Shown here piece after piece: positions 10,684-22,599 of a DNA stretch of 64,000 bases. A model generated the notes under the pieces. The model was not told the DNA's origin. It was given only the letters and a program-made list of their open reading frames with translations, and did not search any database. The DNA comes from Hippasteria phrygiana. Taxonomy: Eukaryota; Echinodermata; Asteroidea; Valvatida; Goniasteridae. Position 1 is the first letter of the stretch. Each line of letters opens with the position of its first letter. Location of the stretch: positions 930,001 to 994,000 of the forward strand of contig JAZGUH010000143.1 in assembly GCA_037893225.1 (NCBI GenBank), read 5' to 3'. The translations under genes were made by a program, and so were the position numbers.

Positions 10684-13493
10684 TTGTTTTTGTTCTGATT
10701 TTTTTTTTTTTTCTGCTTCTTCTTCTTCCTCTTTTAGTTCTGACCAAAATCCCATAGACTTTGTACACGAATTTTCTCGGCGGCACTTTAGGTCTTAAAA
10801 AACTTCAGATCTTAACCAAACTTACCTCAAACATAGACCCTAAGCTGAAATAGTATGTCGAAGAGTGACGTCATGATGACGTCATCACGTGTCACGTGAC
10901 GTCATCTTAAAGGTGCGTTTTTCAAGGGCCCATATCTAGAGAACGGTAGGTCCGATTTCCTTCAAACCTGATATGTTGGTAGGCTAGCTCGTGTTATAGA
11001 TGAAATTTGAGGTGACGTCAAGATGACGTCATCATACGATTTTATAGTAATTTTTAAGTTTTTGAAATTCAAAGTTTCTTAAAGCCATATCTCATCAACA
11101 GAACATGCTAAATTCAAAATTCTTTTTGTAATAGCTTTGTTAGCTCCTATATTCTTTCACATACATTTGAAAAATGTGTGACGTCATCATGACGTCATCA
11201 AAAATGTGCATTTCTGAAACACACATAAGGGTACGTCCGATCGTCATAAAAATTAGTGGGTAGGTAGATAGTGCTACTAGCATGTAAAATCCGAGGTGAC
11301 GTCATGATGACGTCATCGGCTGATTTTCTGTGAATTTTTTAGTTCTATCCCAAATCCCATAGACTTTGTACACGAATTTTGTAAGTGGCACTTTGGTCAC
11401 TAAACAACCTCGGATCTTAATCAGACTTAACACAAACATAGACCCTCAGCTGAAAATGTAAGCCGAAACGTGACGTCATGATGACGTCATCACGTGTCAT
11501 GTGACGTCATCTTAAATGTGCATTTTTCTAGGGCCTATATCTAGAGAACGGTAGGTCCGATTGCCTTCAAACCTGGTATGTTGGTATGGTAGCTCGTGTT
11601 ATAGATGAAAATTAAGGTGACGTCATGATGACGTCATCATACGATTTTACAGTAATATTAAAGTTTTTGAACTTCAAAGTTTCTTAAAGCCATATCTCAC
11701 CAACAGAACATGCTAAATTCAAAATTCTTTTTGTAATAGCTTTGTTAGCTCCTATATTCTTTCACATACATTTGAAAAATGTGTGACGTCATCATGACGT
11801 CATCAAAAATGTGCATTTCTGAAACACACATAAGGGTACGTCCGATCGTCATAAAAATTGGTGGGTAGGTAGATAGTGCCACTAGCATGCAAAATCCGAA
11901 GTGACGTCATGATGACGTCATCGACTGATTTTTTATGAATTTGTAAATGTTTCAAATTTCATTGTACTCTTAAAATTTTGCACTTCTTCAAATGCCATGA
12001 ACTTCAAACTTGGCATATGCATTGACTATCTACTCGAGATGGGTGCCGAATCATGACGTCATGATGACGTCATCACATGTCACGTGACGTCATCTTAAAT
12101 TTGCATTTTTGAAGGCCCTATATCTATTTTTGTTCTGCTTCTTATTTTAGTTCTATCCCAAATCCCATAGACTTTGTGCATAGATTTTCTGATCGGCACT
12201 TTTGTCATCAAACAACATCGAATCTTAGTCAGAGTTAGCATAGGTATAGACCCTGATGCAAAGTCGTGCCGCGAAGAGTGACGTCATAATGACGTCTTCG
12301 TGTGGCATGTAACATGAACTTAAAGGTCAAGTTTGGAGTACGAAATGTTAATCATAAAATAATCTCAGATCTTAAACTTAGCAAAGACATAGACCTTCTG
12401 ATACTTTATGTTAAATAAAAAAGAAAAAAAGGAAAAGCCATGCGTATGTTTACAACAGACGCACATTTTTTGGCGTTTCCGCTACAGCAGGAAAGCCTTT
12501 GTTTTTGTTCTGTTCGCGCGATTGTGTAGTTTAGTACACTTTCGCCCAGGCATGAACACAATCTACTTGAAAATTGTTCGTTTTGCCACATTCAGAACAA
12601 AGGGCCACGTCGAAGAACATCTGCAGGGGTTTTTTGGAGTGAAATCGTTAGCTAAGAGGTAACAAAATACGTGATTGCGCAATACCCAGCTTTACACGGA
12701 TATATAGCTGGTGGGAGAGTAGTTGACCGAGCCAAAACGTGACACAACGTAAGAAAATCGTATTTTCCGCCTTAAAAAACCTTTCCAAATCACAAAAGCA
12801 CGTGTCATTGGGATTCAGAGAAGTCTACTTTAGTAACAAAAAAAGGCTTTTGGAATAATCAAATACTCCAGAAGCTAACATGAACACAATTAATACAGAA
12901 ATCCTAAACTACACAATACCCACTATTTTGGTTTCTTCTTAAACACGAATTTTGTCTGCGGCACTTTGGTCACTAAACAACATCAGATCTTAAGCAAACT
13001 TAACCCAAACATAGACCCTAATCTGAAATTGTGTGCCGAAGAGTGATGTCACGATGACGTCATTATGTGTTACGTGATGTCATCTTAAAGGCTCATTTTT
13101 CAAGGGCCCATATCAAGAGAACCGTAAGTCCAATTGCATTCAAACCTGGTATGTTGGCTAAACAAGTACATGTTATAAATCAAAATTGAGGTGACGTCAT
13201 AATGACGTCATCATCTGATTTTTATGGTAATTTCAAAATTTTAACGTTAAAGATTCTTAAAACCACATCTCATTAACAGAACATGTTCAATTCAAAATTC
13301 CTTTTGTAATAGCTTTGTTAGCTCGTACATTCTTTTATATAAATGCGAAAAATTACTGAAGTCATAATGACGTCATTAAAGGCATGATTTCTTGAAAGAC
13401 ATATGGATAGACCATGTCTAATCGTCACGAAACTTGGTGGTTAGGTAGATTTGTCACTAGTTTACAAAATTCGAAGTGACATCATAATTTTTT

Positions 13494-13523
13494 GGCTTTT
13501 CCGACACTCCGTCGGAAAAGGCC
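13494..13523 (+). repeat. 5'-type hairpin GGCTTTTCCGAC
   Basis: Same stem and same downstream TTGTTTTTGTTCTGA and T/CTT tract. It sits where the preceding unit has lost the final ~130 bp of its 3' end, so it marks a deletion junction between two elements. Confidence 0.6.
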
Positions 13524-16500
13524 TTGTTTTTGTTCTGATTTTTTTTTTTTTTCTGCTTCTTCTTCTTCCTCTTTTAGTTCTGACCAAAATCCCATAGACT
13601 TTGTACACGAATTTTCTCGGCGGCACTTTAGGTCTTAAAAAACTTCAGATCTTAACCAAACTTACCTCAAACATAGACCCTAAGCTGAAATAGTATGTCG
13701 AAGAGTGACGTCATGATGACGTCATCACGTGTCACGTGACGTCATCTTAAAGGTGCGTTTTTCAAGGGCCCATATCTAGAGAACGGTAGGTCCGATTTCC
13801 TTCAAACCTGATATGTTGGTAGGCTAGCTCGTGTTATAGATGAAATTTGAGGTGACGTCAAGATGACGTCATCATACGATTTTATAGTAATTTTTAAGTT
13901 TTTGAAATTCAAAGTTTCTTAAAGCCATATCTCATCAACAGAACATGCTAAATTCAAAATTCTTTTTGTAATAGCTTTGTTAGCTCCTATATTCTTTCAC
14001 ATACATTTGAAAAATGTGTGACGTCATCATGACGTCATCAAAAATGTGCATTTCTGAAACACACATAAGGGTACGTCCGATCGTCATAAAAATTAGTGGG
14101 TAGGTAGATAGTGCTACTAGCATGTAAAATCCGAGGTGACGTCATGATGACGTCATCGGCTGATTTTCTGTGAATTTTTTAGTTCTATCCCAAATCCCAT
14201 AGACTTTGTACACGAATTTTGTAAGTGGCACTTTGGTCACTAAACAACCTCGGATCTTAATCAGACTTAACACAAACATAGACCCTCAGCTGAAAATGTA
14301 AGCCGAAACGTGACGTCATGATGACGTCATCACGTGTCATGTGACGTCATCTTAAATGTGCATTTTTCTAGGGCCTATATCTAGAGAACGGTAGGTCCGA
14401 TTGCCTTCAAACCTGGTATGTTGGTATGGTAGCTCGTGTTATAGATGAAAATTAAGGTGACGTCATGATGACGTCATCATACGATTTTACAGTAATATTA
14501 AAGTTTTTGAACTTCAAAGTTTCTTAAAGCCATATCTCACCAACAGAACATGCTAAATTCAAAATTCTTTTTGTAATAGCTTTGTTAGCTCCTATATTCT
14601 TTCACATACATTTGAAAAATGTGTGACGTCATCATGACGTCATCAAAAATGTGCATTTCTGAAACACACATAAGGGTACGTCCGATCGTCATAAAAATTG
14701 GTGGGTAGGTAGATAGTGCCACTAGCATGCAAAATCCGAAGTGACGTCATGATGACGTCATCGACTGATTTTTTATGAATTTGTAAATGTTTCAAATTTC
14801 ATTGTACTCTTAAAATTTTGCACTTCTTCAAATGCCATGAACTTCAAACTTGGCATATGCATTGACTATCTACTCGAGATGGGTGCCGAATCATGACGTC
14901 ATGATGACGTCATCACATGTCACGTGACGTCATCTTAAATTTGCATTTTTGAAGGCCCTATATCTATTTTTGTTCTGCTTCTTATTTTAGTTCTATCCCA
15001 AATCCCATAGACTTTGTGCATAGATTTTCTGATCGGCACTTTTGTCATCAAACAACATCGAATCTTAGTCAGAGTTAGCATAGGTATAGACCCTGATGCA
15101 AAGTCGTGCCGCGAAGAGTGACGTCATAATGACGTCTTCGTGTGGCATGTAACATGAACTTAAAGGTCAAGTTTGGAGTACGAAATGTTAATCATAAAAT
15201 AATCTCAGATCTTAAACTTAGCAAAGACATAGACCTTCTGATACTTTATGTTAAATAAAAAAGAAAAAAAGGAAAAGCCATGCGTATGTTTACAACAGAC
15301 GCACATTTTTTGGCGTTTCCGCTACAGCAGGAAAGCCTTTGTTTTTGTTCTGTTCGCGCGATTGTGTAGTTTAGTACACTTTCGCCCAGGCATGAACACA
15401 ATCTACTTGAAAATTGTTCGTTTTGCCACATTCAGAACAAAGGGCCACGTCGAAGAACATCTGCAGGGGTTTTTTGGAGTGAAATCGTTAGCTAAGAGGT
15501 AACAAAATACGTGATTGCGCAATACCCAGCTTTACACGGATATATAGCTGGTGGGAGAGTAGTTGACCGAGCCAAAACGTGACACAACGTAAGAAAATCG
15601 TATTTTCCGCCTTAAAAAACCTTTCCAAATCACAAAAGCACGTGTCATTGGGATTCAGAGAAGTCTACTTTAGTAACAAAAAAAGGCTTTTGGAATAATC
15701 AAATACTCCAGAAGCTAACATGAACACAATTAATACAGAAATCCTAAACTACACAATACCCACTATTTTGGTTTCTTCTTAAACACCAATTTTGTCTGCG
15801 GCACTTTGGTCACTAAACAACATCAGATCTTAAGCAAACTTAACCCAAACATAGACCCTAATCTGAAATTGTGTGCCGAAGAGTGATGTCACGATGACGT
15901 CATTATGTGTTACGTGATGTCATCTTAAAGGCTCATTTTTCAAGGGCCCATATCAAGAGAACCGTAAGTCCAATTGCATTCAAACCTGGTATGTTGGCTA
16001 AACAAGTACATGTTATAAATCAAAATTGAGGTGACGTCATCATCTGATTTTTATGGTAATTTCAAAATTTTAACGTTAAAGATTCTTAAAACCACATCTC
16101 ATCAACAGAACATGTTCAATTCAAAATTCCTTTTGTAATAGCTTTGTTAGCTCGTACATTCTTTTATATAAATGCGAAAAATTACTGAAGTCATAATGAC
16201 GTCATTAAAGGCATGATTTCTTGAAAGACATATGGATAGACCATGTCTAATCGTCACGAAACTTGGTGGTTAGGTAGATTTGTCACTAGTTTACAAAATT
16301 CGAAGTGACATCATAAAAACATATGGAAAAGCCCTATGTTCTTAAAAACATAGACCTCTAGTTTTTTTTCTTCTTCTTCTTTTAGTTCCGACCAAAATCC
16401 CATAGACTTTGTACACGAATTTACTCGGTGGCACTTTAGGTCTTAAAAAACCTCAGATCTTAACCAAACTTACCTCAAACATAGACCCTAAGCTGACATA

Positions 16501-17143
16501 TTGCGTCGAAGAGTGACGTCATGATGACGTCATCAAGTGATTTTTTATGAATTTTTGAATTATTAAAATCGTAACATTCTTTTCAATATATCTAGCGAAC
16601 AAAACAAGGTATTTTCAAAATTCTTTTTGTTATAGCTTTGGTATGTCTCAAAGATATGTCTTAAAAGGGAAAAATTGTGTGACGTCATGATGACGTTATC
16701 AAAAATTTGTTTTTTTTTAACGCATGCCAGGGTCGGTCCGATTATAAAAATGTATACATTGAATTTTTCTCTCCCTAATTCCAAAATTTCATGATCGTGG
16801 CTCACTCAAGTAAGAAATAACAGCCATTTGAATATTTAGACCAAATTCAATATAACACAAAGGAATTCTGGGAAGGGCCGAAAACCATGGCTTAAATGTA
16901 CATGCTGTTTATAAAAAGGGTTGATTTATAGTCTTTTTCAAGTCGCTAATCACAGGTAGCTGTGGAAATAGGTATCCGAAACCGTGCGTAACGTTTCGCT
17001 AACTTCCTAATCATGCAGAATCAAGCCTAACAAAGTACGTACATACGCTGCAGATGCCAAATTTCCACACACGTATAGTCTGCAACAACAACAAAATCTA
17101 TCCGTACATGCGAGATTCGCCGTTTAGAGCTGGAAGGACTTAC

Positions 17144-17192
17144 ATTGGGTTCACAGCGGTTTTTGTTTGGAGCGCCGACATCTTCCGTTTCC
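17144..17192 (-). other. exon-like segment with short ATG frame, minus strand, copy A
   Basis: On the minus strand TTGATATATTCAG is followed by GGAAACGGAAG and ATG at 17181. Twelve codons read MSALQTKTAVNP, then an AT|GTAAGT splice-donor match at 17143. The 49 bp are far richer in CpG than the surroundings. Copy C (54195-54243) is identical here. Copy B (near 26463-26511) has the ATG changed to ATA but keeps the donor. I do not recognise the protein. It could be the 5' end of a captured host gene or chance. Confidence 0.3.
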
Positions 17193-17279
17193 CTGAATAT
17201 ATCAACCAAACACTCACCCAAAATGCAGAGTAGTCATTCATGCAGCGACTGATCCCCTCAAAATGAGAATACGATCAAG

Positions 17280-17495
17280 TTAAACCCGAAAAAACATTTT
17301 TCGTGCAACCCGGAGCATGCACAAACGAGCTGTGCATATATTATAGTAGCGGATTCTTAAACATGACATGGATACATGTTTGCGTATATCGGCCAGCGGC
17401 ACTGTGCGCGCCTCGGGGCTCAACGGGTGCCTCTTGGAGTTGGACGTGAAATTCGACTTTTCGTCTGGCTCGTATTTGAACCTTAGTGTCTGCAC
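17280..17495 (-). other. minus-strand reading frame with exon-like composition, copy A
   Basis: A 71-codon frame opens with GTG after a CAG (possible splice acceptor) and reads TLRFKYEPDEK and HPLSPEARTVPLADIRKH near its start. The first 45 codons are GC- and CpG-richer than the repeats around them, while the end is not. A GTATCC after the RKH codons could be a splice donor. The frame is kept in copy C and, with a different end, in copy B. No family is recognised; treat as a possible captured exon only. Confidence 0.25.
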
Positions 17496-17664
17496 CTTAA
17501 TCCTCGAACTCTACTTGTATCTCAAGTGACGTATCTATCATTTTGGATGCTGTTGTAAGGGTGAAACCGGATGCTTTTGTTGAGACTTCAGATACATATT
17601 CAGAAAAACCACACGATCACTGCAGACGACCTTAGACGCTACTATGGGCAGATCATGTCCAAAC

Positions 17665-17749
17665 GTTTAAAAAGGCGATAGAGGGTCCAATCATGGAGGA
17701 AGTTCAGTAGGACAGCAACATGTTTCAATTTGGTGGTCCAGATATTCAG
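17665..17749 (+). other. promoter-like box and first-exon-like segment, plus strand, copy A
   Basis: A TATA-like TTTAAAAAGG lies at about 17667, roughly 50 bp before the ATG at 17720. The frame reads MFQFGGPDIQ and stops exactly at CAG|GTAAGC (17749/17750), a strong splice-donor match. The same exon-donor arrangement is at 27041-27070 and 54773-54802. The 60-aa frame through the donor is a read-through of the presumed intron. The minus-strand exon-like segments lie about 0.5 kb away and diverge from this point, as in a bidirectional promoter. Function unknown. Confidence 0.35.
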
Positions 17750-17970
17750 GTAAGCATGTCGAAAATTGCGAGATTTTACTTTAATATTCCGCACCAGCAT
17801 GGTTCAGAAGCAGCGAAATCTTGGAAAATAAACCAACCCTGCTTGTCTAAATATGTGGCACTACGTGTTATTTTTAAAGATTTATCTCCTAAATATTTGT
17901 GAAATATGAGATAGAAATTTACATAGTACAAAATATATATATGAACACTCTACATGTACATTACTAAAAG

Positions 17971-20541
17971 AAATTTGTGACCATACACTGCCAATAATAC
18001 ATGTAGGCCTAAAGTCAAAACAAATTAACATGTTTTTCCTCTATTTAGCAGTGCAAATTCTCCAACAAAAGCCTCAAATTTATGTGATTACACAATTCTG
18101 AACATGAATAATTGCAGATAAATGCTTTGACATGTTGGACAGACATTTTCAACACAACTTGAACAAGTTGTTGTTGGGGAGTGAGTTATGCCCCTATACT
18201 AGTCTTGTCTCAGAAAAGTTACAACCCAGTCTGCAAGTATAGGGCCTACATGTAGTACATCTGTACAAATTATAAACCCAACCAGCTAGTCAGAAACAGC
18301 GAAATCTTGGAAATTAACCAACCCTGCTTGTCTAAATAAGTGCCACAACCTGTTACTTCAAGATTTATCTCCTAAATATTTGTGGAAAATAAGACACAAA
18401 TTTACTGTACATGTATGTGAACACTGTAGTGAAAATTCCCCAACAAAATTACACAATTCTGAGGAGAGATTTTACTTTAATACCCCTACCAGCATGGGTC
18501 AGAAACACAGAAATCTTGGGAAATAACCAACCCTGTTTGTCTAAGTATGTGGCACAACTTATTTCAAGATTTATTTCCTAAAGATTTGTGGAAAATGAGA
18601 CAGAAATTTGCATATGTACATGTACATGTATGTAAACACTGTAGTACATGTACATTAATTTCTGACCAGACACTGCCAAGAATAATTAGGCTATGTATAG
18701 TTAACACAAACTGTTTTCCTCTATTTAGCAGTGAAAATTCCCCAACAAAAGCCTCCAACTAAAGGTTGTGCCATATGATGACACGATTATGAAGAGAGAT
18801 TTTACTTTCAAACCCCCACCAAATGAATAAACTGAAGAGTTTGATGTCTAAAATACAAACATTGTCACGTATAATACTGCAATATTTTGGCAATGCTTTG
18901 CCATGTTGCATATGCATTTTCAACGCAACTTTAAAAAGTTGTTTTCGGGGAGTGAGATATGCCCCTACTTGTCTCAGAGAAGTTAATTATTATTATTATA
19001 CACAGCCTAGTCTGCAAGTTGGGCCTGGGGGCATGCATGTATCTGTACAAATTATAAACCCAACCAGCTCACCCTGAACCCCAGATAAAAAACCCAAAAC
19101 ACAACACATGAATAAAATATAGAAATACACAGGGGACAATCTTTATGTTCCAATAAATTTTAAAAGAGAACAAAGCAGACAGTACATACCTACATGTTGA
19201 TATTTAATGGTAGCCGCATTAAATAGTTTTATTCCACCATGATTGTGTGCAAAGAAATTTGTGACCATACACTGCCAATAATAATACATGTAGGCCTAAA
19301 GTCAAAACAAATTAACATGTTTTTCCTCTATTTAGCAGTGCAAATTCTCCAACAAAAGCCTCAAATTTATGTGATTACACAATTCTGAACATGAATGATT
19401 GCAGATAAATGCTTTGACATGTTGGACAGACATTTTCAACACAACTTGAAAAAGTTGTTGTTGGGGAGTGAGTTATGCCCCTATACTAGTCTTGTCTCAG
19501 AAAAGTTACAACCCAGTCTGCAAGTATAGGGCCTACATGTAGTACATCTGTACAAATTATAAACCCAACCAGCTAGTCAGAAACAGCGAAATCTTGGAAA
19601 TTAACAAACCCTGCTTGTCTAAATATGTGCCACAACCTGTTACTTCAAGATTTATCTCCTAAATATTTGTGGAAAATAAGACACAAATTTACTGTACATG
19701 TATGTGAACACTGTAGTGAAAATTCCCCAACAAAATTACACAATTCTGAGGAGAGATTTTACTTTAATACCCCTACCAGCATGGGTCAGAAACACAGAAA
19801 TCTTGGGAAATAACCAACCCTGTTTGTCTAAGTATGTGGCACAACTTATTTCAAGATTTATTTCCTAAAGATTTGTGGAAAATGAGACAGAAATTTGCAT
19901 ATGTACATGTACATGTATGTAAACACTGTAGTACATGTACATTAATTTCTGACCAGACACTGCCAAGAATAATTAGGCTATGTATAGTTAACACAAACTG
20001 TTTTCCTCTATTTAGCAGTGAAAATTCCCCAACAAAAGCCTCCAACTAAAGGTTGTGCCATATGATGACACGATTATGAAGAGAGATTTTACTTTCAAAC
20101 CCCCACCAAATGAATAAACTGAAGAGTTTGATGTCTAAAATACAAACATTGTCACGTATAATACTGCAATATTTTGGCAATGCTTTGCCATGTTGCATAT
20201 GCATTTTCAACGCAACTTTAAAAAGTTGTTTTCGGGGAGTGAGATATGCCCCTACTTGTCTCAGAGAAGTTAATTATTATTATTATACACAGCCTAGTCT
20301 GCAAGTTGGGCCTGGGGGCATGCATGTATCTGTACAAATTATAAACCCAACCAGCTCACCCTGAACCCCAGATAAAAAACCCAAAACACAACACATGAAT
20401 AAAATATAGAAATACACAGGGGACAATCTTTATGTTCCAATAAATTTTAAAAGAGAACAAAGCAGACAGTACATACCTACATGTTGATATTTAATGGTAG
20501 CCGCATTAAATAGTTTTATTCCACCATGATTGTGTGCAAAG
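17971..20541 (+). repeat. 1287-bp tandem repeat, copy A (two full units, third continues)
   Basis: AAATTTGTGACCATACACTG recurs at 17971, 19255 and 20542. The periods are 1284 and 1287 bp; the 3-bp difference is one extra AAT. The second unit is almost a perfect copy of the first. The third unit (from 20542) is interrupted by the 304-bp repeat. Copy B of the insert has one unit and copy C has two. Small frames of 62-84 aa repeat with the unit but show no sign of selection. Confidence 0.85.
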
Positions 20542-20898
20542 AAATTTGTGACCATACACTGCCAATAATAATACATGTAGGCCTAAAGTCAAAACAAATT
20601 AACATGTTTTTCCTCTATTTAGCAGTGCAAATTCTCCAACAAAAGCCTCAAATTTATGTGATTACACAATTCTGAACATGAATGATTGCAGATAAATGCT
20701 TTGACATGTTGGACAGACATTTTCAACACAACTTGAAAAAGTTGTTGTTGGGGAGTGAGTTATGCCCCTATACTAGTCTTGTCTCAGAAAAGTTACAACC
20801 CAGTCTGCAAGTATAGGGCCTACATGTAGTACATCTGTACAAATTATAAACCCAACCAGCTAGTCAGAAACAGCGAAATCTTGGAAATTAACAAACCC

Positions 20899-21720
20899 TG
20901 CTTGTCTAAATATGTGCCACAACCTGTTACTTCAAGATTTATCTCCTAAATATTTGTGGAAAATAAGACACAAATTTACTGTACATGTATGTCAACACTG
21001 TAGTGAAAATTCCCCAACAAAATTACAAAATTCTGTGGAGAGATTTTACTTTAATACCCCTACCAGCATGGGTCAGAAACACAGAAATCGTGGGAAATAA
21101 CCAACCCTGTTTGTCTAAGTATGTGGCACAACTTATTTCAAGATTTATTTCCTAAAAATTTGTGGAAAATGAGACAGAAATTTACATATGTACATGTAAC
21201 CCTGCTTGTCTAAATATGTGCCACAACCTGTTACTTCAAGATTTATCTCCTAAATATTTGTGGAAAATAAGACACAAATTTACTGTACATGTATGTGAAC
21301 ACTGTAGTGAAAATTCCCCAACAAAATTACAAAATTCTGTGGAGAGATTTTACTTTAATACCCCTACCAGCATGGGTCAGAAACACAGAAATCGTGGGAA
21401 ATAACCAACCCTGTTTGTCTAAGTATGTGGCACAACTTATTTCAAGATTTATTTCCTAAAAATTTGTGGAAAATGAGACAGAAATGTACATATGTACATG
21501 TAACCCTGCTTGTCTAAATATGTGCCACAACCTGTTACTTCAAGATTTATCTCCTAAATATTTGTGGAAAATAAGACACAAATTTACTGTACATGTATGT
21601 GAACACTGTAGTGAAAATTCACCAACAAAATTACAAAATTCTGTGGAGAGATTTTACTTTAATACCCCTACCAGCATGGGTCAGAAACACAGAAATCGTG
21701 GGAAATAACCAACCCTGTTT
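20899..21720 (+). repeat. 304-bp tandem repeat, copy A, three units
   Basis: The marker ATGTGCCACAACCTGTTACT lies at 20912, 21216 and 21520, a 304-bp period. Each unit carries TACATGTA words, the segment CCCCTACCAGCATGGGTCAG and an 80-codon frame. 304 is not a multiple of three, so the frames cannot join into one protein. Confidence 0.85.
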
Positions 21721-22343
21721 GTCTAAGTATGTGGCACAACTTATTTCAAGATTTATTTCCTAAACATTTGTGGAAAATGAGACAGAAATTTACATATGTA
21801 CATGTACCTGTATGTAAACACTTGTAGTACATGTACATTAATTTCTGACCAGACACTGCCAAGAATAATTAGGCTATGTATAGTGAACACAAACTGTTTT
21901 CCTCTATTTAGCAGTGAAAATTCCCCAACAAAAGCCTCCAACTAAAAGTTGTGCCATATGATGACACGATTATGAAGAGAGATTTTACTTTCAAACCCCC
22001 ACCAACTGAATAAACTGAAGAGTTTGATGTCTAAAATACAAACATTGTCACGTATAATACTGCAATATTTTGGCAATGCTTTGCCATGTTGCATATGCAT
22101 TTTCAACGCAACTTTAAAAAGTTGTTTTCGGGGAGTGAGATATGCCCCTACTTGTCTCAGAGAAGTTAATTATTATTATTATACACAGCCTAGTCTGTAA
22201 GTTGGGCCTGGGGGCATGCATGTATCTGTACAAATTATAAACCCAACCAGCTCACCCTGAACCCCAGATAAAAACCGAAAACACAACACATGAATAAAAT
22301 ATAGAAATACACAGGGGACAATTTGTATTGTTCCTTATTTCAG

Positions 22344-22461
22344 ATTTGATGACAGCATGTACATTTGTCAGTGAAGATGACAGTGGATCAAACAGAATTG
22401 ACCTGCAGTACCTAACTTTTGCCATATCTTAAGAACTTTATTCAACACTTTCTTTAATAAA
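22344..22461 (+). other. terminal-exon-like segment with polyadenylation signal, copy A
   Basis: TTGTTCCTTATTTCAG is a good 3' splice site ending at 22343. After it, one frame reads LMTACTFVSEDDSGSNRIDL and nine more codons to a TAA at 22430-22432. AATAAA follows at 22456-22461. The segment is repeated at 30000 and 57503; copy C changes two residues (D to G, D to E). If spliced to the exon ending at 17749 directly, the phase would give an early stop, so intermediate exons or another reading are needed. No family recognised. Confidence 0.3.
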
Positions 22462-22563
22462 CCACCTTTTGTGTACTTACAGACAGCAATATTGAACAAA
22501 TGGAAGTCAGACTTTTGCAATTGAAATTTACAGTGATATGGTACAAATATGCGATGGGTTTCA

Positions 22564-22597
22564 CATGTAACATTGACACCAGTGTCTATGTTACATG
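22564..22597. repeat. 16-bp-arm inverted repeat
   Basis: CATGTAACATTGACAC and GTGTCTATGTTACATG flank a 2-bp centre (CA), pairing at 15 of 16 positions. The words TTTCACATGTAACA or TTTCACGTGTAACA recur about 196 and 385 bp further on. The inverted repeat is kept at 30220-30253 and 57723-57756, the last with a different base at the mismatch. Confidence 0.6.
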
Positions 22598-22599
22598 GA

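Larger units (their letters stand above)
1..16361 (+). repeat. higher-order tandem array, 2.6-4.0 kb units
   Basis: The landmark GTCTGCGGCACTTTGG occurs at 1, 3432, 6008, 10043, 12954 and 15794, giving unit lengths of about 3431, 2576, 4035, 2911 and 2840 bp. Most of the difference is the number of 605-bp modules per unit (3, 2, 4, 2, 2). Extra differences are the loss of about 0.3 kb near 3722 in the second unit and one more hairpin copy near 10622 in the fourth. Units are nearly identical base for base, which suggests recent unequal exchange or copying in tandem. Confidence 0.85.
10622..16361 (+). mobile_element. Helitron-like repeat block, 5.7 kb, two fused units
   Basis: It starts with one and a half copies of the 5' hairpin (complete copy 10654-10683), then a T-run and CTT tract. 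605-bp modules start at 10734 and 11339, and again at 13574 and 14179. At about 13486 the first unit loses its 3' terminus and joins a second 5' hairpin (13494-13523). The block ends with the CTATGT/ACATAG hairpin and CTAG at 16358-16361. Apart from the fusion it repeats the preceding element closely. Confidence 0.5.

Noticed and set aside
1..16361. Centromeric satellite
   Set aside because: Unit lengths vary too much, units carry transposon-like ends, and nothing specific to centromeres is visible. It cannot be excluded without chromosomal mapping.
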